Source: an uncultured Butyricicoccus sp. (GTDB lineage: Bacteria; Bacillota; Clostridia; Oscillospirales; Butyricicoccaceae). From it: DNA of 15,137 nt. Position numbers and translations under genes: made by a program. The stretch is taken from NCBI GenBank assembly GCA_910584935.1, contig CAJUDU010000038.1, forward strand, positions 1 through 15,137, read 5' to 3'. This document shows, piece after piece, positions 1 to 5,240 of the stretch; position 1 is the first letter of the stretch, and the number at the start of each line of letters is the position of its first letter. The notes beneath the pieces were generated by a model. That model was given only the letters and a program-made list of their open reading frames with translations. It searched no databases and was not told where the DNA came from.

Positions 1-67
1 ATTATACCACACCTTCTTGACTTATGAAGGATTAAATCAGTGGTTCCTTAATTTTACTGCAATGTTG

Positions 68-302
68 TCAAAATTGTTGCTGTTTTGGGGTGCTGCATCC
101 CATTGTGCAGGAAACCACGCCGACACCGGTTGATTTCACAGCAACACTGCCCGAAAGATTTTTTTCTTGCATTTGAAGCGGACAACGACAAGCGTATGGT
201 TATTTTTTTATCAACATAGAGCACTTCAGATTTCACCGATGGCACTTCATGTGCTATATTGTAGACAATATCTTTGGCATAGATTTCTGCTTTGAAAGGC
301 AA
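68..302 (-). pseudogene. Doubtful leftward ORF, possibly frameshifted
   Basis: No family is recognised. A TTG-initiated reading frame starts at 302 and stays open to 54 (82 residues). Its first half reads like protein (MPFKAEIYAKDIV, then a strand-rich KKITIRLSL). The second half turns odd, rich in Cys and Arg, right after a run of seven A on the coding strand (159-165). Reading the +1 frame from there gives a more ordinary tail, NLSGSVAVKSTGVGVVSCTM, ending at a TGA at 68-70. This suggests a one-base indel or a decaying gene. No Shine-Dalgarno sequence is visible before the TTG, and the nearest promoter would leave a leader of only about 10 bases. In-frame codons continue upstream of the TTG to a TAA at 321-323 without a better start. 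It could equally be non-coding. Confidence 0.25.
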
Positions 303-319
303 TCCGATAACTATTTCGT

Positions 320-348
320 ATTATAACATATTCCGTTGCCAGCTGCAA
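320..348 (-). promoter_or_regulatory. Predicted leftward promoter
   Basis: On the minus strand the bases read TTGCAG, a 17-base spacer, then TATAAT (-35 at 343-348, -10 at 320-325). The -10 box is perfect and the -35 is weak. Transcription would start near 313 and run into the doubtful ORF at 68-302. The DnaA-box array begins about 65 bases behind it. Confidence 0.45.
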
Positions 349-411
349 GGGCTTTATTGTGCAGCTTTCACAAAACCAAAAAAGAGGCAAAATACGAACC
401 ATTACACAAGG

Positions 412-504
412 TTATCCCAAGTATCCACAGAGTTATCCACAGAATGTGTATAACTTTGTGGATTCTGTGGATATCATGATGGAGCATATTCCATATATGG
501 ATAA
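412..504. promoter_or_regulatory. Mirror-symmetric DnaA-box cluster
   Basis: Seven 9-mers resemble the DnaA box TTATCCACA. On the plus strand they lie at 412-420 (two mismatches), 421-429 (one) and 433-441 (perfect). On the minus strand they lie at 445-453 (TTATACACA), 457-465 (two mismatches), 466-474 (one) and 496-504 (TTATCCATA). The first six are arranged symmetrically around base 443, with start-to-start spacings of 9, 12, 12, 12 and 9. The two half-sites match at 24 of 31 positions. The cluster is intergenic, downstream of the ArsC-like gene. Such density is typical of replication origins or DnaA-titrating sites. No dnaA, dnaN or rpmH gene is in the window, so which of these it is remains open. 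Confidence 0.65.
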
Positions 505-506
505 AA

Positions 507-842
507 TTATTCCCAAATCGACCAAATTTCGGGGTGGTAGCCGATGGTTGCTTGTTTGCCATTGCGGACAATTGGTGTACGTAGCAACTTTGGATTTTCT
601 AGCATATGGTCAATTTTAGCCTGGTCACTGGCAAGCCAGCGCAAGGCATCCGCATCTTTGGATTTAGGGTCAAGTAGCGCTTCAAAACCGCCTACAGCAC
701 GGCAAACCGAAGTAAATTCCCCATTAGATAGGCCATATTTGATGATATCTACCGATTGGAAACGGATTTTACGTTCTTTGAACCAGCGTTCCGCTTTTTT
801 GGTATCAAAACATTTTGCTTTGCCGAAAATTTGTATATTCAT
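507..842 (-). CDS. ArsC/Spx-family thioredoxin-fold protein
   Basis: A 111-residue cytoplasmic protein of the ArsC/Spx/YffB family (thioredoxin fold). The N-terminus runs beta strand, loop, helix, with a single cysteine at residue 11 in KAKCFDTKKAERWFKERKI, where the family carries its active-site cysteine. Near the C-terminus LLRTPIVRNGKQATIGY matches the conserved cis-proline segment. The length is normal for the family. Family members include arsenate reductases, which use the cysteine to attack arsenate, and Spx-type regulators. The lone cysteine rules out a CxxC Spx switch, and no ars genes lie nearby, so arsenate reduction is not supported by context. The ATG has a good ribosome site (GGAGG, 8 bases upstream). 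The gene is monocistronic, with its own promoter at 881-909. Family assignment is secure; the substrate is unknown. Confidence 0.88.
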   Translation of the reverse strand: MNIQIFGKAKCFDTKKAERWFKERKIRFQSVDIIKYGLSNGEFTSVCRAVGGFEALLDPKSKDADALRWLASDQAKIDHMLENPKLLRTPIVRNGKQATIGYHPEIWSIWE

Positions 843-880
843 AAAATTTCCTCCGAATAAAAAAGTGCGAAAAACAGTTG

Positions 881-909
881 ACTATAACAAGGATACCGCG
901 TTTTGTCGC
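881..909 (-). promoter_or_regulatory. Promoter of the ArsC-like gene
   Basis: The minus strand reads GCGACA, 17 bases, TATAGT (-35 at 904-909, -10 at 881-886). Each hexamer matches most consensus positions. The start site would be near 874, about 30 bases before the ATG. Confidence 0.5.
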
Positions 910-970
910 AAGACGCAAGACAAAAATGCAAACAGACAGGTATAATTTTCAGAAAAACGGGCAAAGTAGT

Positions 971-1052
971 TTTTAGGAGGAATAAATAGGTAAATAACGG
1001 AATTTGTCACACGTTTTGTGCGGCAGCAGCAGGTGAAAAATTCCTCCTAAAA
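971..1052. repeat. 13-bp inverted repeat with AGGAGG core
   Basis: TTTTAGGAGGAAT at 971-983 is repeated exactly in inverted orientation at 1040-1052, with 56 bases between. Either strand therefore shows a perfect Shine-Dalgarno-like AGGAGG near its 5' end, but no start codon follows at a useful distance. The interior has a short CACA...TGTG hairpin near 1009-1021. It may be a small mobile-element relic or a regulatory RNA fold; no target duplication is evident. Confidence 0.5.
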
Positions 1053-1113
1053 GATTATGCGTCCTGCTGATAAAATGGAAATAAAAATAGATAAAATTTA
1101 TGCAGAATGCACA

Positions 1114-1142
1114 TTGTAATCGACAGAATGATTTTATATAAT
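1114..1142 (+). promoter_or_regulatory. Promoter of the small zinc-type gene
   Basis: TTGTAA at 1114-1119, a 17-base spacer and TATAAT at 1137-1142. Transcription would begin near 1149, giving a leader of about 160 bases before the ATG at 1308. Confidence 0.6.
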
Positions 1143-1307
1143 ATAGGCATAAAACATGAAACCGATTCCAGTTGATGCAGGTTACTTTTAGCAAGCAGCG
1201 CTCTTATTGGATTTTCGCTTGTTTTACATTCTACCCATTCCGGTGCTGTTGCTAATACTGCGTCATGACGTATGTGTAATGGAAATTACGAGGAAGGAGA
1301 ATGTAAA

Positions 1308-1517
1308 ATGCTGCATGAAGTAAAATTTCGTTGCGGACACACCGCAATGCTGGAACTGACAGGTCAAGTTGAGGAACGAGCCAAAAAGGCTGAAAGATAC
1401 TCCAAACATATTATTTGTCCGGATTGCCGCTTCGATGCAGCAATGGTCGATGGATATAATCCATTCCGACAGGAAATTGTGTTTCCAATCGGCTTTTTCT
1501 CAACCCGGCACCCATAA
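1308..1517 (+). CDS. Small CGH/CPDC zinc-finger-type protein
   Basis: A 69-residue protein starting at the ATG at 1308. This start is chosen because AGGAAGGAG ends 8 bases before it; the frame is open from 1272 but that upstream ATG has no ribosome site. The sequence has RCGHTAMLELTG near residues 8-19, a charged helix ERAKKAERYSKH, then CPDCR. The Cys-His plus CxxC layout matches a widespread, poorly characterised family of small Firmicutes proteins presumed to bind one zinc ion. After the CPDC motif the tail (NPFRQEIVFPIGFF) is more hydrophobic than I would expect for this family, which may be variation or an old frameshift. Nothing nearby suggests a role. Its mRNA probably runs to the terminator at 1781-1827. 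Confidence 0.75.
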   Translation: MLHEVKFRCGHTAMLELTGQVEERAKKAERYSKHIICPDCRFDAAMVDGYNPFRQEIVFPIGFFSTRHP

Positions 1518-1780
1518 CTTAGCCAAATTCATATGGAAATTTGAGTTGCCCTCCCCTTTCCAATTAAAAGCGTCCGCTGGGCACTCCGCTCCCAGCGGAC
1601 GCGCTCTCCCTAAATCAGGGAATCACGAAGCGTATAAATTGGAAGATTATATACAAATCGCAATCACACACATCATTTTTATCCATGCTGTGATTGAAAA
1701 GCGTAACCTGGCGGCAAACGCTTCTTCCCCTTTTTCTTTCCATCCCCTCCAAAATGTGTGTTGTTAATTGCCGCTATAAT
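1518..1780. other. Structured non-coding stretch after the zinc-type gene
   Basis: No gene is supported. It holds the GC-rich hairpin at 1570-1602 and an 8-bp inverted repeat (CAATCACA at 1661-1668, TGTGATTG at 1689-1696). These would form part of a roughly 260-base 3' untranslated region of the upstream gene. The plus-strand frames crossing it lack ribosome sites. Confidence 0.5.
1570..1602. repeat. Perfect 12-bp GC-rich hairpin
   Basis: GCGTCCGCTGGG at 1570-1581 pairs perfectly with CCCAGCGGACGC at 1591-1602 across a 9-base loop. No T run follows on the plus strand. On the minus strand it is followed by TTTTAATT, so it could act as a leftward terminator. It might also be a member of a dispersed palindromic repeat family; that cannot be told from one copy. 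Confidence 0.6.
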
Positions 1781-1827
1781 AAAAAAACCGTTTCCCACTG
1801 CTTCGCAGTATGGGAAACGGTTTTTTT
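1781..1827. terminator. Strong bidirectional terminator
   Basis: A 17-base arm beginning with A7 (1781-1797) pairs with its complement ending in T7 (1811-1827), and an inner stem CTGC/GCAG closes on TTC. Both strands end in a run of seven T. It serves the leftward secG operon and the rightward zinc-type gene. The TAA of the small membrane ORF overlaps its edge. Confidence 0.92.
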
Positions 1828-2053
1828 ATCGGTTCATTGCGCCGCAGACCATACAAAGGATGAGTGCGGCGGCGGCAATTACGGCGCAGCGGCTTGCCAT
1901 ATGGGAAAAATGGTTGCCAGCGTTTGGGGCAGCGGATGACGTGTTCCGCTGGGCTTCACCGTTTTTCATACCAGCGCGGAGCTGAAAAAAAGCGGTGAGC
2001 ACAGCGAACAGGCAAAACAGCCCTAAAGCTGCGAATTGGGCAGTGCGCAGCAT
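1826..2053 (-). CDS. Small two-helix membrane protein coupled to secG
   Basis: No named family is recognised. The 75-residue product has two hydrophobic segments (about residues 4-24, AQFAALGLFCLFAVLTAFF, and 54-72, SRCAVIAAAALILCMVCG) joined by a polar linker of about 30 residues (NGEAQRNTSSAAPN). Its ATG begins two bases after the secG stop codon and no independent Shine-Dalgarno sequence is visible, so translational coupling to secG is likely. The stop codon abuts the terminator, as expected for the last gene of an operon. The topology resembles SecG itself but the SecG glycine-rich motif is absent. Functional guesses, such as assisting the translocase, rest on position only. Confidence 0.65.
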   Translation of the reverse strand: MLRTAQFAALGLFCLFAVLTAFFQLRAGMKNGEAQRNTSSAAPNAGNHFSHMASRCAVIAAAALILCMVCGAMNR

Positions 2054-2055
2054 AA

Positions 2056-2292
2056 TTACAGCAGGTTGAGCGCAACAGCTAAGATAACGAACAAGATGGC
2101 AACACCGGTTGTCAGTTTGTTCAGCATAGCTTGCATCCCATGTGCTTTTTTGGAGCCGAAAAAGGTTTCAGCGCCGCCAGCGATGGTGCCAGAAAGCCCT
2201 TGAGAAGAACCTTCCTGCAATAAGATGGTAATGATAAGGAATAAGCAAGCCAATACTTCGATGACGCTCATTGCAATATGCAGAGTATCCAT
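2056..2292 (-). CDS. secG: Preprotein translocase subunit SecG
   Basis: SecG is the small accessory membrane subunit of the SecYEG protein-export channel. The 78-residue product has the expected two transmembrane helices (about 6-25 and 59-77). Between them is the family's signature linker, LLQEGSSQGLSGTIAGGAET followed by FFGSKKAHG. Length is normal. The ATG at 2292 is preceded by GGAGG, but 13 bases separate them, longer than usual. A second ATG at 2303, out of frame and only two bases from the GGAGG, opens an 11-codon frame that overlaps the start. It is the first gene of a leftward two-gene operon with the small membrane ORF. Its promoter is at 2360-2388. Confidence 0.97.
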   Translation of the reverse strand: MDTLHIAMSVIEVLACLFLIITILLQEGSSQGLSGTIAGGAETFFGSKKAHGMQAMLNKLTTGVAILFVILAVALNLL

Positions 2293-2359
2293 AGTGTTTT
2301 CATAACCTCCGATTCTTTTTTGGTCATCAGGCAGAATTTAATTGATATGCGTACAAAAT

Positions 2360-2388
2360 ATAATACCATATCCCCACCCAAAAATCAA
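2360..2388 (-). promoter_or_regulatory. secG promoter
   Basis: The minus strand reads TTGATT, 17 bases, TATTAT (-35 at 2383-2388, -10 at 2360-2365). The hairpin at 2389-2416 begins at the next base after the -35 box. Confidence 0.55.
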
Positions 2389-2416
2389 CCTACTTTCTTT
2401 TGTAAAAGAAAGTAGG
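2389..2416. repeat. Perfect 13-bp palindrome next to the secG promoter
   Basis: CCTACTTTCTTTT (2389-2401) and AAAAGAAAGTAGG (2404-2416) are perfect complements separated by GT. The right arm is also the start of the 81-bp direct repeats, which shows the left arm is an inverted extension of the repeat unit. Confidence 0.75.
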
Positions 2417-2580
2417 CAAAGAAAACTTCACTTCGCGCTCCCGCGCGCGGCACGCAGGCGCAAAAGCGATACAAACCCTTTTGCAAAAGAAAGTAGGCAA
2501 AGGAAACTTCACTTCGCGCTCCCGCGCGCGGCACGCAGGCGCAAAAACGGCGCAAACCCTTTTACGAAGAAAACTTCACA
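2404..2580. repeat. Two 81-bp direct repeats plus a remnant
   Basis: Unit 1 is 2404-2484 and unit 2 is 2485-2565, differing at about seven positions. A partial third unit (GAAGAAAACTTCAC) follows. Each unit starts AAAAGAAAGTAGGCAAAG and carries a GC-rich centre (GCGCTCCCGCGCGCGGCACG). The repeats fill the gap between the divergent secG and marR promoters and are probably little transcribed. Because 81 is a multiple of three, an Arg-rich frame stays open across them, but it has no ribosome site and is not a gene. Similar repeats occur dispersed in other clostridial genomes as far as I recall. Confidence 0.85.
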
Positions 2581-2590
2581 AAATCTACAC

Positions 2591-2620
2591 TTGCATAAAA
2601 TGTTATCACGGGTATATAAT
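2591..2620 (+). promoter_or_regulatory. Promoter of the marR-ABC operon
   Basis: TTGCAT at 2591-2596, an 18-base spacer, and TATAAT at 2615-2620. Transcription would start near 2627, directly upstream of the palindromic operator at 2632-2643. Confidence 0.6.
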
Positions 2621-2631
2621 AAACCATGTTA

Positions 2632-2643
2632 ATAGTTAACTAT
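2632..2643. promoter_or_regulatory. Probable MarR operator
   Basis: ATAGTTAACTAT is a perfect 12-bp palindrome lying just past the predicted transcription start and about 45 bases before the marR start codon. Palindromes of this size and AT content in this position are typical autoregulatory MarR sites. A TGTTATC motif occurs on both sides (2601-2607 and 2643-2649), which may add a second contact. Binding is inferred. Confidence 0.6.
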
Positions 2644-2687
2644 GTTATCTAATCCCGGCGATACGAAAAAAGGAGGGAACGATATTG

Positions 2688-3167
2688 ATGACCGGGCAAC
2701 AGTTTTTTTATTTTATGTATCAGTTCCATTGCCTACGCATCCCAGAACGATTGCACCTTATGCCGCATAGCGCACATGCAATTTTACAAATGCTTGCGGA
2801 CTGCGAAACGAATGATTTGCCAGACCCTTGTTTAAATGCAAAATGTATGGCGCGAAGGTTAGGTGTAACCCCGCCAATGGTATCACGTACCATACGCCAT
2901 TTACGTGAACGTGAGCTGATTATTGTGGAACCAGATCCATATGACAGGCGTGAAATCCGTATGCGCCTGACCCAAAACGGACGGCAGGCACTTCAGGAGG
3001 ATCAGCAGCGGTTAGATACCCTGATGGATCGTGCCATGTCCCATTTGCCGCCGCAGGCGGCAGAACAGTTTTTAGCGGCATTTTCTCAAGTGATTGACAA
3101 CCTGAAAGAAGAAATTGAGAAAATGCCAGACTCAGATTTCGATTTTACTCATAAAAGGAGAAGCTAA
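2688..3167 (+). CDS. MarR-family transcriptional regulator
   Basis: A 159-residue winged-helix repressor of the MarR family, which binds DNA as a dimer and is usually released by a small ligand. The helix-turn-helix lies around residues 48-75 (AKCMARRLGVTPPMVSRTIR), followed by the wing with the family's hallmark DPYDRREIRMRLT (83-95). Flanking helices supply the dimer interface. ATG at 2688 lies 10 bases after AGGAGGG; a TTG one codon upstream is possible. It is the first gene of a three-gene operon, and its stop is immediately followed by the ATG of the first ABC gene. The usual arrangement is a repressor controlling its own operon through the palindrome at 2632-2643, with derepression by a substrate of the exporter. 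Confidence 0.92.
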   Translation: MTGQQFFYFMYQFHCLRIPERLHLMPHSAHAILQMLADCETNDLPDPCLNAKCMARRLGVTPPMVSRTIRHLRERELIIVEPDPYDRREIRMRLTQNGRQALQEDQQRLDTLMDRAMSHLPPQAAEQFLAAFSQVIDNLKEEIEKMPDSDFDFTHKRRS

Positions 3168-5240
3168 ATGCGTTCAATTTTTAGAAATTTGAAACCGCAA
3201 TGGAAAACCGTCGTGCTTATCCTGCTGTCATTGCTGATAAAAGGTATTTGTGACCTTTCCTTGCCAGCGTATACCTCATCCCTGATTGATACTGGCATTC
3301 AAAACAGCGGGATTGAATATGCCGTACCGATATCAATTCGCGAAGAAAGCTATCAGGCGGTTGCGGCATATACAACCGCGGAGGAATCCGCTTGTTGGCA
3401 GCAGCTTTATCAGCAGCAAAAGGATGGGGTTTATACTATATCGGATGAAAGCCCTGCGGTTTTGAAGCAGTATGATGAACAGTTTACATTGCCCATTGCA
3501 CAGGCAGCCTTAGCCGCACGCGGCACACCGATGACCCGTGAACAAATGGAAGTCCTTGGCGAACAGACCATTCATTCCACTGCGATTGCGTTTATTAAAG
3601 CGGAATATGAAGCGTTAGATATGGATTTATCTGCAATGCAAACCAGGTATTTATGGCTTACTGGCAGCAAAATGCTGCTGGTCAGCGTGTTGATGGCACT
3701 GGCTGCTATGGTTAGTATTTTATTTGCGGCGCGTGTTGGCGCGGCAGTCGGACGCGATAAACGTAAACAGGTTTTTGATAAAGTAACGCATTTTTCCGGT
3801 GCGGAATATGCCCAGTTTTCCACAGCATCCCTGATTACCCGCAGCACCAGTGATATCCAGCAAATCCAACTTGCCACAACAATGATGCTGCACATGGCAG
3901 CTTATGCGCCAGTATTAGCATTTGGCGGTATTTTTATGGTAATCCGCACAGGTGCAGGCATGGAATGGATTATTGTGTTAGCAGTTGCGCTGCTGTTTAC
4001 TTTAGTTGGCACTCTGATGGGCATTGCAATGCCAAAATTTAAGAAAATGCAGACGTTAATTGACCGGGTTAACCTGATTGCGCGTGAAATCCTGACTGGG
4101 TTGCCGGTAATCCGTGCGTTTGGGCGCGAAAAGGTGGAAGAGGAACGGTTTGACACAGCAAATACCAAGCTGATGCGCACCATGCTGTTCACAAACCGTT
4201 GTATGTCATTTATGATGCCCAGCATGATGATATTAATGAATGGAATGTCTGTACTCATTGTATGGGTTGCGTCCCATCGGATTGATGCCGGGCTGCTTGG
4301 TGTTGGCGATATGACAGCATTTATCACATATACTATGATGATTGTTATGAGTTTCCTTATGTTGTCTATGATGAGTATTATGCTGCCGCGTGCTGCGGTT
4401 GCCAGTGAACGCATTGAGCAAGTCCTTGCAGTGACGCCAACAATCCATAACCCAACCCAGCCGCAGGCAATCCCACAGCCGAAAGGCGTGGTTGCGTTTG
4501 AAAATGTATCCTTCCGTTATCCGGATGCCCATGATGATGTTTTGTCAAATATTGATTTTACCGCAAAGCCAGGGCAAGTGACAGCCATTATCGGGTCGAC
4601 AGGCTGCGGCAAATCGACACTGATTAATTTATTGCCACGTTTTTATGATGTGACAGCAGGCAGGATTACGGTGGATGGTATAGATATCCGGCAAATGGAT
4701 ATTCATGATTTGCGCGGCATGATTGGGCTTGCGCCACAAAAAGGCGTGTTATTCTCGGGGACGATTGCATCCAACATTAGTTATGGCGCGCCTGAGAGTA
4801 CTGCGGCAGATATGGCAGAAGCCGCCGTAATTGCGCAGGCGTCAGAATTTATTGCGAGCAAGCCGGATCAGTTTGAAAGCCCGATTGCGCAAGGCGGGTC
4901 AAATGTATCCGGCGGACAAAAACAGCGTTTGTCCATTGCACGTGCGGTAGCGCGGCAGCCGCTGATTTATATTTTTGATGACACATTTTCCGCACTCGAT
5001 TTCAAAACCGATGCGGCATTACGGCGGGCGCTGGCGCCCAAAACCAGGGAAAGCACAGTATTTATTGTTGCACAGCGGATTTCCACAATCCTATATGCGG
5101 ACCAAATTCTTGTGCTGGATGATGAAGGCAGGCTGGCAGGCAAAGGTACACACAAACAGTTATTAGAAAGCTGTGAAACCTACCGGCAGATTGCGCGCAG
5201 TCAGCTTTCAGAAGAAGAACTTGGCGGGGAGGTATCATAA
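3168..5240 (+). CDS. ABC exporter half-transporter, degenerate-site subunit
   Basis: A 690-residue half-transporter with an N-terminal membrane domain and C-terminal ATPase. Walker A is GSTGCGKST (476-484), Q-loop Gln524, signature VSGGQ (580-584). Walker B ends in Asp604-Asp605, with Asp where the catalytic Glu belongs, and the switch histidine is replaced by Gln636. These are the substitutions of the degenerate-site subunit in heterodimeric exporters such as TM287/288 and BmrC/BmrD. Between helix 1 (about 13-35) and helix 2 (about 167-190) is an insertion of roughly 125 polar residues, probably outside the membrane, not found in standard drug exporters of about 580 residues. The ATG directly follows the marR stop, with AAAAGGAG upstream. 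It pairs with the next gene. The substrate is unknown; drugs or peptides are likely. Confidence 0.95.
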   Translation: MRSIFRNLKPQWKTVVLILLSLLIKGICDLSLPAYTSSLIDTGIQNSGIEYAVPISIREESYQAVAAYTTAEESACWQQLYQQQKDGVYTISDESPAVLKQYDEQFTLPIAQAALAARGTPMTREQMEVLGEQTIHSTAIAFIKAEYEALDMDLSAMQTRYLWLTGSKMLLVSVLMALAAMVSILFAARVGAAVGRDKRKQVFDKVTHFSGAEYAQFSTASLITRSTSDIQQIQLATTMMLHMAAYAPVLAFGGIFMVIRTGAGMEWIIVLAVALLFTLVGTLMGIAMPKFKKMQTLIDRVNLIAREILTGLPVIRAFGREKVEEERFDTANTKLMRTMLFTNRCMSFMMPSMMILMNGMSVLIVWVASHRIDAGLLGVGDMTAFITYTMMIVMSFLMLSMMSIMLPRAAVASERIEQVLAVTPTIHNPTQPQAIPQPKGVVAFENVSFRYPDAHDDVLSNIDFTAKPGQVTAIIGSTGCGKSTLINLLPRFYDVTAGRITVDGIDIRQMDIHDLRGMIGLAPQKGVLFSGTIASNISYGAPESTAADMAEAAVIAQASEFIASKPDQFESPIAQGGSNVSGGQKQRLSIARAVARQPLIYIFDDTFSALDFKTDAALRRALAPKTRESTVFIVAQRISTILYADQILVLDDEGRLAGKGTHKQLLESCETYRQIARSQLSEEELGGEVS

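Larger units (their letters stand above)
843..1307. other. Intergenic region between divergent ArsC-like and zinc-type genes
   Basis: No convincing gene is present. The stretch holds the leftward promoter of the ArsC-like gene, a 13-bp inverted repeat at 971-1052, a small hairpin (TTTTGTC at 901-907 facing GACAAAA downstream) and the rightward promoter at 1114-1142. The 73-codon minus-strand frame at 973-1194 has no ribosome site and an implausible Phe/Cys/Tyr-rich composition. Confidence 0.6.

Noticed and set aside
68..160. Lantibiotic-like core (SCTMGC) in the shifted frame of the left-edge ORF
   Set aside because: Only a short resemblance to the CTPGC ring motif; no leader-type sequence and no modification, protease or transport genes nearby in the right context.
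491..500. CCATATATGG palindrome as an operator or terminator
   Set aside because: Too short and AT-rich to distinguish from chance; no T run, and it partly overlaps the seventh DnaA-like box.
359..619. 86-codon plus-strand frame across the DnaA-box array
   Set aside because: No ribosome site, and it runs into the opposite strand of the ArsC-like gene.
890..905. T-box-like motif (GGATACCGCG)
   Set aside because: Only part of the T-box consensus is matched, and no specifier stem, antiterminator or aminoacyl-tRNA-related gene follows.
1369..1767. 132-codon plus-strand frame overlapping the zinc-type gene
   Set aside because: It starts inside a better supported gene in another frame, lacks a ribosome site and crosses the perfect hairpin at 1570-1602.
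2271..2303. 11-codon leader peptide overlapping the secG start
   Set aside because: Its ATG is only two bases from the GGAGG, too close for normal initiation, and there is no attenuator between it and secG.
2342..2632. Arg-rich 96-codon plus-strand frame with an internal duplicated peptide
   Set aside because: It is produced by the 81-bp DNA repeats, whose length is a multiple of three. There is no ribosome site and it overlaps the secG promoter.
3902..4414. 170-codon frame antisense to the first ABC gene
   Set aside because: It is a shadow of a well-supported coding sequence, with no ribosome site and low-complexity Ile/Arg/Ser content.
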